A DNA stretch of 18,966 nucleotides from DATBHM01 sp036557505 (GTDB taxonomy: Bacteria; Actinomycetota; UBA4738; JACQTL01). Positions 6,953-14,380 of this stretch are shown piece by piece; the stretch's first letter is position 1, and each line of letters opens with the position of its first letter. The notes beneath the pieces are model-generated. The model did no database searches, was not told the origin of the DNA, and saw nothing but the letters and a program-made list of their open reading frames with translations. The stretch spans positions 1 to 18,966 of the forward strand of contig DATBHM010000023.1 of NCBI GenBank assembly GCA_036557505.1, given 5' to 3'. Made by a program: the position numbers and the translations under genes.

Positions 6953-8152
6953 TCAACTAGCGTCCAAGTCGTCGAGGCCAAGAGCTGCACCGGCCTCGAT
7001 CAGCCTCCGTCCGACCACGCCAACGATTCGGCTGCAAGCCGACTCGGTCGAACCACCGAGTTGGTCGATGTTCAGCACGGACGCTACCGACTCATAGAGA
7101 CGAACCCTGGCTCGATACCGCCGCCCACGCCGCTCGCCGATGGACTCGAGCAATCCCGCTGAAGTCGCTGCGGCGAGATCGGTCGTGGCCGTCGCTGGGC
7201 TCACATCGGCAAGGGACCGGTAATAGCCGGCGGTCACTTCTCGCCCGAAGAAGGCGTCCCAGAGCGCGTTCACGGTTCGCTGACTCAGGCTGGAGCGTTC
7301 GGCTGTTTCCTCGAGCGCAGTCCAAACCTGCCGCTCGACCCGTTCCCGGTAGTCGAACGTACGCACCTGATGGAGTTGTGCCTCCAGGTGAGCTCGGATG
7401 AATGGCGTCACGTCCGCGTTCCGATCAAATCGGGCGCCGAGGCAATCGAACGCCGCGTAGTAGTCCTTCAAGTGCCGACCCCACCACTCTTCGAGCGAGG
7501 TGAACTCGATTCGCTGGAAGCCTCCGCGGTACATGGCAAGCGATGCCAGGACTCGAGCAGATCTTCCGTTGCCATCTCGAAAGGGGTGGATCCCTGCGAT
7601 CGCGACGTGGATCCATGCGGCGGCGATCCCGGGGTGGCGGTGCCCTTGGGACATCCGGTCGCATGCCTCGTCGACCAAGTCGGGCACCAGGTCGCCTTCC
7701 GGTGGAAGGAAGACTTCATCCCCGGTCGCACTGTTCACGATGAATACCGGCGCATCCGTTCGCAGGCGACCGGCTCCAAGTGAATATCGACCCCCCAGAA
7801 CTCGATCGTGGAGCGCAACGACGATCTCCCTGTTCCAGGTGAACGCCGGGTCGTCGGCGCGACGAAGCACGAAGCTCATGGCTTCGCGGTAGCCCTCCAC
7901 GAGGGCGCGATCCTCTTCCCGAACTGCCGGCGGAGGATCACCAGCCAAGATGCGACGTACTTCCTCCACGGTCACCGGCACGCCTTCCATCCGAGTTGAG
8001 GCCGCCACCGCCTCAGCTTCAAGCTCTCGCCGGAGCCTCCCGCCCCACGTCCTCGGTAGCGGACCCTTGTAGTCAAGGCGCAGTCGAGCTTCGTCGAGCT
8101 CCTTGATGAGCGCGTCGAGTGCTTCAGTCTGGTACGGGAGCAGGATCGACAT
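6953..8152 (-). CDS. Fic-domain protein (class II) with C-terminal winged helix
   Basis: The 399-residue product has a Fic_N-like N-terminus (LLPYQTEALDALIKELDE), an inhibitory-helix motif S52-x3-E56-G57, the core Fic motif HPFRDGNGRSAR (189-200) with all canonical residues, and a winged-helix segment at about 285-350. Fic proteins usually transfer AMP from ATP to hydroxyl side chains; the inhibitory glutamate should hold this one inactive until released. The layout resembles the SoFic type. The ATG at 8152 was chosen because an upstream reading to 8239 runs through the palindromic operators and encodes no conserved sequence. There is no Shine-Dalgarno sequence; TACGAT lies 9 nt upstream. Four 60-base lines inside the gene counted by hand give about 60-65% GC, against 72-83% in sample lines of hutF and hutH, which suggests acquisition by transfer. 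It is convergent with the NTF2-like gene and lies 102 bp downstream of the amidohydrolase on the same strand. No antitoxin-like partner gene is adjacent. Confidence 0.92.
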   Translation of the reverse strand: MSILLPYQTEALDALIKELDEARLRLDYKGPLPRTWGGRLRRELEAEAVAASTRMEGVPVTVEEVRRILAGDPPPAVREEDRALVEGYREAMSFVLRRADDPAFTWNREIVVALHDRVLGGRYSLGAGRLRTDAPVFIVNSATGDEVFLPPEGDLVPDLVDEACDRMSQGHRHPGIAAAWIHVAIAGIHPFRDGNGRSARVLASLAMYRGGFQRIEFTSLEEWWGRHLKDYYAAFDCLGARFDRNADVTPFIRAHLEAQLHQVRTFDYRERVERQVWTALEETAERSSLSQRTVNALWDAFFGREVTAGYYRSLADVSPATATTDLAAATSAGLLESIGERRGRRYRARVRLYESVASVLNIDQLGGSTESACSRIVGVVGRRLIEAGAALGLDDLDAS

Positions 8153-8172
8153 GGCGAGTGAATCGTAACAGA

Positions 8173-8254
8173 AATCCCTAGGGATTATAGGAATGTAGTT
8201 GCCTAGGCAATACGAACACGAATCCCTAGGGATTTGCACGAAGAATCCCTCAGG
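8173..8254. repeat. Array of CCTAGG-centred palindromes upstream of the Fic gene
   Basis: Two copies of the perfect 14-bp palindrome AATCCCTAGGGATT lie at 8173-8186 and 8221-8234. A 12-bp palindrome TTGCCTAGGCAA lies between them at 8199-8210, and a degenerate half site AATCCCTcAGG starts at 8244. The centres are about 25, 23 and 23 bp apart. The array covers the predicted Fic promoter and stops at the end of the amidohydrolase gene. This is the layout expected of a multi-site operator, most simply for the winged helix of the Fic protein itself. Confidence 0.75.
8184..8212 (-). promoter_or_regulatory. Fic gene promoter with consensus TATAAT
   Basis: On the minus strand a perfect TATAAT occupies 8189 to 8184. 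Upstream, TATTGC (8212 to 8207, 17-bp spacer) or TTGCCT (8210 to 8205, 15-bp spacer) could act as the -35. The -10 overlaps the palindrome at 8173-8186 and the -35 overlaps the one at 8199-8210, so a protein bound there should block transcription. A hand count gives 25 G/C in bases 8161-8220, very low for this window. A second TAnnnT box, TACGAT (8167 to 8162), would give an almost leaderless message. Confidence 0.6.
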
Positions 8255-9574
8255 TCAGGCCGGCGGATGCCAGTTCCTGGTGACGGTCGATATGCGGGCC
8301 CGGAGCTCGTCGACGTCGACGCCGGTCGGGCGGCCGTGCTCGGCGACCACCTCGCCGCCCACGTACACGCGGGCGATGGCCTCCGGCTGCATCGCGTAGA
8401 CGACCTGCTTGTGAGCTGTGGCGGCGGGCTGCAACGAGAGCGACGACAGGTCGAGCACCACCAGGTCGGCGGCGTGATCCGGCGCGATCCGGCCCACCGG
8501 CAGCCCCAGCACCTCGCCGCCACGCGCCGTTCCGGCGATCAGGACGTCCTCGGCCCGCATGGCCTCGCCGTTCGCGTCGACGGCCTTCGCCAGCAGGGCG
8601 GCCATCCGCATCTCCTCGAACACGCTCTGCCGGGAGTTGGTGCATCCGCCGTCGGTCCCGAGCGCCACCGGGATGCCGCGGGCGAGCATCTCCCGGACCG
8701 GCGCGATGCCGTCGCCCAGGAACGAGTTGGCCCCCGGGTTGTGCACGATGTTCGCCCCGCGCGCGGCGATGAGGTCGAGGTCCTCGGGGTCGACCCACAC
8801 GCAGTGGACCAGGATCGTGCGCTCGGTGAGCGCGCCGATCGAGTCGAGGAACCTCACCGGCGACAGGCCGTGGCGTTCCAGCGACAGCTCGCGCTCGTAC
8901 CTGCCCTCGGCCACGTGGATGTGGAACGGCGCCTCGAGCTCCTCGGCCAGCGCGGCACCGGCGCGGATCATCTGCGGGCTCGCGCCGTGGATCGAGTGGG
9001 GCGCCGGCTGGACGAACGCCCGCCGGTCGCTGCGGAGCGCCTCGGCCAGGTCCCGGCCGTTCCGCAGGGCCTGGTCCGGCGTCTCCTGGTAGCGCTTCGG
9101 CGCACCGGCCCAGTCGTACATCGAACGCGCCAGCACCAGGCGAACGCCCACCTCGTGGGCGGCATCGACCACCGCGAGGTCGTTCTCGTTCCCACGGTCG
9201 TGGAGGTAGAAGAAGTCGACCACGGTCGTCACTCCGTGGCGGACCATCTCCGTGAAGTCGAACAGGGCGCCCGTCCGGATGCCGTCGCGGTCGAGGAGCT
9301 CCGAGAACGGGTAGAGCACGCGGTCGCGCCACCCCATGAACGACAGGTCGTCGCCGTAGCCCCGCAGGAGCGCCTGGAACGAGTGCGCGTGGGCGTTGAC
9401 GGTGCCGGGGACCACCGCCACGTCGCCCCAATCCTCGCGGTCGTGCTCGGGGAACCGCTCGGCGAGCTCGTCGGGTTGGCCGGACGCGAGGATGATGCCG
9501 CCCTGCAGGACGAACCCATGTCTGCGTTCCCACCGGTCCTCGGCGAACACCAGCTCCGCGGTGATCAGGGTCAT
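8255..9574 (-). CDS. Amidohydrolase, probable formimidoylglutamate deiminase (HutF-like)
   Basis: The 439-residue protein is a metal-dependent amidohydrolase of the ATZ/TRZ-deaminase type. Metal and catalytic residues visible are NAHAH (H62, H64), HIHVAE (H218, H220, E223), LVHC (H257) and GTDGG (D308). The segment FQALLRGYGDDLSFMGW resembles TrzN/8-oxoguanine-deaminase relatives, while the position between hutU, hutH and hutI points to HutF, which deaminates N-formimino-glutamate to N-formylglutamate. The role is therefore inferred from context, and another aminohydrolase substrate remains possible. The ATG at 9574 is the first in-frame start before the conserved N-terminal sheet; open frame farther upstream is antisense to hutH. 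TAGACA lies 8 nt before the start. Confidence 0.82.
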   Translation of the reverse strand: MTLITAELVFAEDRWERRHGFVLQGGIILASGQPDELAERFPEHDREDWGDVAVVPGTVNAHAHSFQALLRGYGDDLSFMGWRDRVLYPFSELLDRDGIRTGALFDFTEMVRHGVTTVVDFFYLHDRGNENDLAVVDAAHEVGVRLVLARSMYDWAGAPKRYQETPDQALRNGRDLAEALRSDRRAFVQPAPHSIHGASPQMIRAGAALAEELEAPFHIHVAEGRYERELSLERHGLSPVRFLDSIGALTERTILVHCVWVDPEDLDLIAARGANIVHNPGANSFLGDGIAPVREMLARGIPVALGTDGGCTNSRQSVFEEMRMAALLAKAVDANGEAMRAEDVLIAGTARGGEVLGLPVGRIAPDHAADLVVLDLSSLSLQPAATAHKQVVYAMQPEAIARVYVGGEVVAEHGRPTGVDVDELRARISTVTRNWHPPA

Positions 9575-9640
9575 GAGGGCTCTGTCTACCAGACACGAGC
9601 GGTTGCCGCGTGCTTCGCGCGGACGTAGCCTCCGCGCCTG
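9575..9640. promoter_or_regulatory. Divergent promoter region of hutF-like gene and hutH
   Basis: Only 66 bp separate the two divergent starts. For hutH, TAGCCT (9626-9631) lies 9 nt before the ATG. For the deaminase, TAGACA (9588 to 9583, minus strand) lies 8 nt before its ATG. Neither gene has a clear Shine-Dalgarno sequence, so both messages may have no leader or a very short one. Confidence 0.45.
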
Positions 9641-11167
9641 ATGCCGGTCCGGGTGGGGGAGCAGCTCGACGTCGCCGACGTGGTCGCCGTCGCCCGCGGC
9701 GAACACGTCGAGCTGTCGCCGGATGCGGCCGACCGGATGCGGGCATCCCGGGCACTGGTCGACGAGAAGGTCGCGTCCGCGGAGACGGTCTACGGCGTCA
9801 CCACGGGGATCGGCTCGCTGGCGACCGTCCGCATCGCGCCGGAGCAGGCCGCCCGGCTGCAGTTCGACCTCGTCAGGTCGCACGCGACGGCGGTCGGTCC
9901 TCCGCTGTCGCGTGAGGAGGCCCGGGCCATGCTGCTGCTCCGGGCCCACGTGCTGGCGCTCGGCCACTCGGGCGTCCGCCCGCTCGTGGTGGAGCGCATG
10001 GTCGAGATGCTGAACCGCGACCTGATCCCCGCGGTGCCGCAGCAGGGCTCGCTGGGCGCCTCGGGCGACCTCGCGCCGCTGGCCCACCTGGCGCTGCCGC
10101 TGATCGGGCTCGGGCAGCTCCTCGGGCCGGCCGGGCCGCTCGAGGCCGCCGGGCAGCTCGCCGAGGCCGGCCTCGAGCCGCTCACGCTGCTGCCGAAGGA
10201 GGGGCTGGCGCTCGTCAACGGGACGCAGGGGATGCTGGCGATCGGCTCGCTCGCGCTGGCCCGCGCCGAGGCGCTGGCGAAGGCGGCAGACGTGGCCGCC
10301 GCGATGAGCGTCGAGGCCTTGCTCGGGACCGACGTCGCGTTCGACGAACGGCTCCAGCGGCTGCGGCCGCATCCGGGGCAGGCGGCGTCGGCCTCGAACC
10401 TCCGCCGGATGCTCGCCGGGAGCGGGATCACGGCGTCGCACCGGGAGTCCGGGCACCTCGTCCAGGACGCGTACTCGCTGCGGTGCGCGCCGCAGGTCCA
10501 CGGCGCCGCGCGGGACATGTTCGCGCACGTCCGGTCGGTGCTGGTCCGGGAGGTGGGCGCGGTGTCGGACAACCCGGTGGTGTTCCCCGACGACGGCGAG
10601 GTCGTCTCCGGTGGCAACTTCCACGGCCAGCCGGTCGCGGTCGTGCTCGACGCGCTGGCCATGTCGGTGGTGCCGGTCGCGAGCATCTCCGAACGCCGCC
10701 TGTACCGCCTGCTCGACCCCTCGCTCTCCAACGGCCTGCCGCCGTTCCTGGTGCAGGAGTCAGGGCTCAATTCGGGCTACATGCTCGTGCAGTACACGGC
10801 CGCGTCGCTGGTCTCCGAGTCGAAGACGCTCGCGCACCCCGCCTCGGTGGACTCGATCACGTCGTCGGCCGGGCAGGAAGACCACGTGAGCATGGGCATG
10901 ACGGCCGCCCGCCACGCCCGGGAGTGCGTGGCGAACGCCGAGGCCGTCGTGGCGTTCGAGGCCCTGGCGGCGACGCAGGCCCTCGGGCTGCGGGCGCCGC
11001 TGCAGCCGGCGGCGGGGACGAGCGCGGCGCTGGCCGCGATCCGCGACGTCGTTCCCGCGTTGGACGCCGACCGTGAGGTTCGCCTGGACATGGCGGCCGT
11101 CACCGAGTTGGTTCGTTCGGGCCGGCTGGTGGAGGCGGCCGAGGCCGGGGTCGGGCCGCTCGACTAG
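9641..11167 (+). CDS. hutH: Histidine ammonia-lyase (histidase)
   Basis: The 508-residue protein is a full-length member of the MIO-containing ammonia-lyases. The MIO triad A140-S141-G142 sits in GSLGASGDLAPLAH; the catalytic tyrosine Y51 is in YGVTTGIG; H81 follows in RSHATAVG. Further blocks are LVNGTQGM, SDNPVVF, GNFHGQPVA and SSAGQEDHVSMG. It deaminates histidine to urocanate in the cytoplasm, the first step of the pathway encoded here. The ATG at 9641 gives the usual N-terminus, and a -10-like TAGCCT lies just upstream. The stop codon is shared on the opposite strand with hutI. A tyrosine/phenylalanine ammonia-lyase is an alternative for this family, but the hutU and hutI neighbours and H81 favour histidase. 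Confidence 0.96.
   Translation: MPVRVGEQLDVADVVAVARGEHVELSPDAADRMRASRALVDEKVASAETVYGVTTGIGSLATVRIAPEQAARLQFDLVRSHATAVGPPLSREEARAMLLLRAHVLALGHSGVRPLVVERMVEMLNRDLIPAVPQQGSLGASGDLAPLAHLALPLIGLGQLLGPAGPLEAAGQLAEAGLEPLTLLPKEGLALVNGTQGMLAIGSLALARAEALAKAADVAAAMSVEALLGTDVAFDERLQRLRPHPGQAASASNLRRMLAGSGITASHRESGHLVQDAYSLRCAPQVHGAARDMFAHVRSVLVREVGAVSDNPVVFPDDGEVVSGGNFHGQPVAVVLDALAMSVVPVASISERRLYRLLDPSLSNGLPPFLVQESGLNSGYMLVQYTAASLVSESKTLAHPASVDSITSSAGQEDHVSMGMTAARHARECVANAEAVVAFEALAATQALGLRAPLQPAAGTSAALAAIRDVVPALDADREVRLDMAAVTELVRSGRLVEAAEAGVGPLD
11164..11167. other. Shared CTAG stop of convergent hutH and hutI
   Basis: The palindrome CTAG supplies the TAG stop of hutH on the plus strand (11165-11167) and the TAG stop of hutI on the minus strand (11166 to 11164). 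The two coding regions therefore overlap by 4 bp, leaving no room for an intergenic terminator. Confidence 0.9.
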
Positions 11168-12405
11168 CGCCCGGAGACGTCGCGGCCGCCGATCCACGTC
11201 TGCACCACGGGGTTGTGGCCGGGGCGGTACGGGACGGTGGCGAGGTCGGGGGAGTCGAGCACCACGAAGTCCGCCCGCTTGCCGGGTTCCAGCGTGCCGA
11301 GCCGGTCGTGCAGTCCCAGCACCCAGGCCGGGTTCACGGTGGCGGCGGTGAACGCCTCCGTCGTGGTCAGTCCGTACAGCGAGCAGCCCATCGCGATCAC
11401 CTCGGGCATGGACAGCACCGGCGACGTGCCCGGGTTGAAGTCGGTCGCGACGGCCACGGCGGCGCCGGCCCCGATCAGGTCGCGGGCGGGCGCCGGCTGC
11501 GCGCGCAGGCTGAACGTCGACGCCGGCAGCAGCGTGGCCACGGTCGCCGGCGCGTGGGCGAGGGCGGCGACTCCCCCCGGCCCCGTGTGGTTGCAATGGT
11601 CGGCGCTCCGAGCACCGAGCCGGACGGCCGCCTCCGCCGCGGCCGAGTGGCCGAGCTGATCGGCGTGGCACCGGATCGGGAGTCCCGCTCCTGCAGCGGC
11701 GACCGCGACCCGCTCGAGGTCCTCGACGGAGAACGCGATGTCCTCGACGTAGACGTCCACGGCATCGACGAGGCCCTGCTCCGCGGCCGCCGGGATCAGC
11801 TCGTCGCACGCGATCCGCACCCAGTCCGGGCGTTCCATGCCCGCAGGCACGGCGTGGCAGGCGAGCAACGTGACCGTGCACGTCTGCGGCACCTCCCCGG
11901 CCAGCCGTCGCGCCAGCCGGGCCAGGCGGAGCTCCGCGTCGACCGACAGGCCGTAGCCGGTCTTCAGCTCCAGCGCGGTGGTTCCGGCGGCGAGCATCTC
12001 CGACAACAGCGGCCGGCAGAACGCGAGCACCTGCTCGTCGGACGCCTCGGCCAGCATGCGCGCGCTCCGGGAGATCCCGCCCTCGCCGTGCAGGTCGCGG
12101 TACGAGCGCCCGGCCAGCCGGGCCTCGTACTCGTCCGCCCGCCACCCGAAGAACGGCACGTGCGTATGGCAGTCGACGAACCCGGGCACCACGGCGACCT
12201 CGCCGAGATCATCGGGCGCGGCGCCCTCGTAGCCGTCCGCCGGCCCGGCGTAGGTGACGATCCCGTCCGTCCAGGCCACGACACCGCTCCGAACGACTGC
12301 CGGCGAGCCGAGGTCCGAGCCCCGCCGCGGCGCTCCTCCGCCGGCCATCGTGGCCATCGTCGCCGCACGTACGGCGCCGTCACTCCCGTTCGCGATTCCG
12401 CCCAT
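11164..12405 (-). CDS. hutI: Imidazolonepropionase
   Basis: The 413-residue protein matches imidazolonepropionase in length and motifs: DCHTHVPFFGWRADEYEARLAG with metal ligands H80 and H82, ELKTGYGL (146-153), RCHADQLGH (H247), SADHCNH (H270) and the signature TDFNPGT with D322. It hydrolyses 4-imidazolone-5-propionate to N-formimino-glutamate. I chose the ATG at 12405 because GGAG lies 6 nt upstream and because the segment GAVRAATMATMAGGGAPRRG aligns with the usual N-terminal sheet; later ATGs at 12357 and 12348 would cut it off. Transcription starts near the MFS gene's promoter, and the 3' end meets hutH. Confidence 0.94.
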   Translation of the reverse strand: MGGIANGSDGAVRAATMATMAGGGAPRRGSDLGSPAVVRSGVVAWTDGIVTYAGPADGYEGAAPDDLGEVAVVPGFVDCHTHVPFFGWRADEYEARLAGRSYRDLHGEGGISRSARMLAEASDEQVLAFCRPLLSEMLAAGTTALELKTGYGLSVDAELRLARLARRLAGEVPQTCTVTLLACHAVPAGMERPDWVRIACDELIPAAAEQGLVDAVDVYVEDIAFSVEDLERVAVAAAGAGLPIRCHADQLGHSAAAEAAVRLGARSADHCNHTGPGGVAALAHAPATVATLLPASTFSLRAQPAPARDLIGAGAAVAVATDFNPGTSPVLSMPEVIAMGCSLYGLTTTEAFTAATVNPAWVLGLHDRLGTLEPGKRADFVVLDSPDLATVPYRPGHNPVVQTWIGGRDVSGR

Positions 12406-12452
12406 CCGGTGCTCCGTGTCGCCCGCCCGCTCGGGGGGCCGGTCGACGGCCG

Positions 12453-12462
12453 ACCGTACACT
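12453..12462. promoter_or_regulatory. Overlapping opposite -10 boxes for hutI and the MFS gene
   Basis: In the 63-bp divergent gap the 10 bases ACCGTACACT contain TACACT on the plus strand (12457-12462) and TACGGT on the minus strand (12458 to 12453). TACACT ends 6 nt before the GTG of the MFS gene, so transcription should start on that codon (leaderless). TACGGT would start hutI transcripts near 12446, leaving about 40 nt of leader with its GGAG site. The predicted start points are about 23 bp apart. Confidence 0.5.
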
Positions 12463-12468
12463 GCCCGC

Positions 12469-13764
12469 GTGGGCGACGCGCAGGGGGAGAGGGTTCGCGC
12501 GCGGGTCCGCATCCGTGAGGCGCTCTCGATCCGCGGCGTTCGGGACATCCTGGCGATGCGCGACATCCGCGTCGTGGTGGTGGCGACGTTCGTCGTCATG
12601 CTCGGGTTCGGCATCCTGTCGCCGGTCCTGCCCCTGTACGCGAAGTCGTTCCACGTGGGCTACGACGCCGTCGGGCTGCTCGTCTCCGCGTTCGCGTTCA
12701 CCCGGCTGGTCTTCGACCTTGTGGCCGGGCCGCTGGTCACGAGGTTCGGCGAACGCCGCATCGTGACGACCGGCGCGATCGTCGTGGGCGTGTCGTCCGC
12801 GGCCGCCGCGCTTGCTCCGAACTTCCCGCTGCTGGTCGCGTTCCGCGCCGCCGGCGGGGGCGGTTCGTCGCTGTTCTTCGCCGGGCTGATGTCCTACCTG
12901 CTGCGGAGCGCGCCGTCCGACCGGCTCGGCCGCGTGATGAGCATCTTCTACGGCGCCCTCAACGTGGGCGTCATCATGGGGAACCCCGTTGGCGGCGTGG
13001 TCGCGCACTACTTCGGGCTGGCCGCGCCATTGTGGTTCTACGCCGGGGCCTGCTTCCTGGCCGCCTTCATGTACGCGCGAACGGTCCACGACCCGGTGCG
13101 TCCGGTCGAGACCGGTCCCCGGCCGAAGCTCCGCGATCTGCGGTGGAGCCGGACGTTCGTGACCGTCCTGGTCGCGAACGCCGCATACTTCTGGTTCTCG
13201 GCGGGCGTCATCTCGACGCTGCTGTCGCTGTTCGCCCACTTCTCGATGGGGCTGTCGAGCCTGCAGATCGGATTGGTGTTCGCGGTGCTGTCGGCTGCGG
13301 AGCTGGCCGTGCTGTTCGCGGCGGGGAGCCTGACCGACAGCCTGGGGCGGAAGAAGGTCCTGCTGCCGTCGATGGTAGCCATCGCCGTCGTGGTGGTGCT
13401 GACCGGGCAGGTCGGGTCGGTCGGCATGTTGGTCGTGGCGCTGGTGTTCATGGGCGTCGCGTCGGGGTTCGGCGGCGTGCCGCAGTCCGTGATGCTGGCC
13501 GACGTGGTTCCGTCGCGGCTGCAGCCGGCGGCGATCGGGGTCTACCGGTTCGTCGGCGACCTCGGATACGCGATCGGACCGCTCCTCGCGGGCGCGATGG
13601 CGTCGAGCTTCGGGTTCGGTGTGGCATTCGCCGTCAGCGCGCTGCCCTGTGTCGCAGCGGCGATCCTGCTGGCGACGATCCCCGAGACCAAGCCGAAGTC
13701 GCCGCCGACGAATGCGGCGACCGGCAACGGCTCGATGCCGACGAGCAGAGGGTCGGTCTCCTGA
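12469..13764 (+). CDS. MFS transporter (drug:H+ antiporter-like)
   Basis: The 431-residue membrane protein has the twelve-helix, two-half layout of the major facilitator superfamily. Motif A-type loops occur in both halves: GPLVTRFGERR (87-97) and GSLTDSLGRKK (286-296). The N-terminal 33 residues are Arg-rich and cytoplasmic, followed by helix 1 (RVVVVATFVVMLGFGILSPV). A central loop near 205-226 separates the halves. The GTG at 12469 was chosen because TACACT lies exactly 6 nt upstream and no other in-frame start precedes helix 1. Its position opposite hutI allows a link to histidine or urocanate uptake, but the sequence looks like general efflux/sugar-type MFS proteins, so the substrate is unknown. 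Confidence 0.9.
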   Translation: MGDAQGERVRARVRIREALSIRGVRDILAMRDIRVVVVATFVVMLGFGILSPVLPLYAKSFHVGYDAVGLLVSAFAFTRLVFDLVAGPLVTRFGERRIVTTGAIVVGVSSAAAALAPNFPLLVAFRAAGGGGSSLFFAGLMSYLLRSAPSDRLGRVMSIFYGALNVGVIMGNPVGGVVAHYFGLAAPLWFYAGACFLAAFMYARTVHDPVRPVETGPRPKLRDLRWSRTFVTVLVANAAYFWFSAGVISTLLSLFAHFSMGLSSLQIGLVFAVLSAAELAVLFAAGSLTDSLGRKKVLLPSMVAIAVVVVLTGQVGSVGMLVVALVFMGVASGFGGVPQSVMLADVVPSRLQPAAIGVYRFVGDLGYAIGPLLAGAMASSFGFGVAFAVSALPCVAAAILLATIPETKPKSPPTNAATGNGSMPTSRGSVS

Positions 13765-13768
13765 GGCG

Positions 13769-14278
13769 CTAGCCGAACACGTGCTTGCCCGGCTGCCAGA
13801 TCATGAGGATCGCGATGACCACGACGGAGCCGGACAGGTACATGCCGCCATACCGCAGCTTGGCCGCCATGGCCTGGATCTCGGGCGGCGGTCCTCCGGC
13901 TCCGGGTGGCGGTGGGCCGGGGGGCATGGCGTCCAGGGCCTTGAACAGCTTCATCCCCGTGGGCAGCTGGACGAGCAGGCCGTACAGGTACGCGGCCGCG
14001 TACAGCACGATCGCCACGATCAGCCACGGGGTGCTCCACAGTGGGATGTGGAGCGAGTAGATGAGCCCGACACCGGCGACCGCCACGATGACCCCGATCG
14101 GGAGCGTGAGCCGCTTCGACACCGTCTCGGATCCCTCCACGAAGAACTTGGCGTGCTGGGGCTGCTTGGCGACGAGCGCTCCGAAGAAGGGGTACGCGAA
14201 GCTCGGCCCGAATGCGAGCAGCACGCCGACGATATGGACGACAAGCCAGAACGTGATCCATGACCAGGCTGCGACCAT
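13769..14278 (-). CDS. DUF2269-like integral membrane protein
   Basis: The 169-residue protein has four likely transmembrane helices (about 8-36, 58-76, 84-104 and 143-162) and a Pro/Gly-rich loop at 119-132 (PPGPPPPGAGGPPP). The first helix WITFWLVVHIVGVLLAFGPSFAYPFF and the following charged loop resemble the DUF2269 family of predicted membrane proteins of unknown function. The ATG at 14278 has GGAGG 10 nt upstream and begins just before the first helix. Reading farther upstream would run into sequence antisense to the SRPBCC gene. It converges on the MFS gene with a 4-bp gap. Confidence 0.75.
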   Translation of the reverse strand: MVAAWSWITFWLVVHIVGVLLAFGPSFAYPFFGALVAKQPQHAKFFVEGSETVSKRLTLPIGVIVAVAGVGLIYSLHIPLWSTPWLIVAIVLYAAAYLYGLLVQLPTGMKLFKALDAMPPGPPPPGAGGPPPEIQAMAAKLRYGGMYLSGSVVVIAILMIWQPGKHVFG

Positions 14279-14313
14279 GCGAGCAGTGCCTCCCCTCTTC
14301 CGGAACCGCGCGG

Positions 14314-14343
14314 AGTGTGGGACTCGGCCGCGGGCGATGTCAA
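14314..14343 (-). promoter_or_regulatory. Candidate promoter of the DUF2269-like gene
   Basis: On the minus strand a perfect TTGACA (14343 to 14338) is followed after 18 bp by CACACT (14319 to 14314). The implied start near 14307 would give a leader of about 29 nt carrying the GGAGG site. The -35 is exact and the -10 is imperfect. Confidence 0.4.
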
Positions 14344-14380
14344 ACGCGCACGTGTCCCGGATCGCATCCGGTGGAGCGCT

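Noticed and set aside
8153..8239. N-terminal extension of the Fic protein to an upstream ATG
   Set aside because: The extra 29 codons cover the palindromes and TATAAT, and give a Cys/Tyr/Ile-rich peptide unlike any Fic N-terminus.
6953..9574. Toxin-antitoxin or defence island around the Fic gene
   Set aside because: The neighbours are metabolic genes; no antitoxin, nuclease, helicase, integrase or repeat boundary was found.
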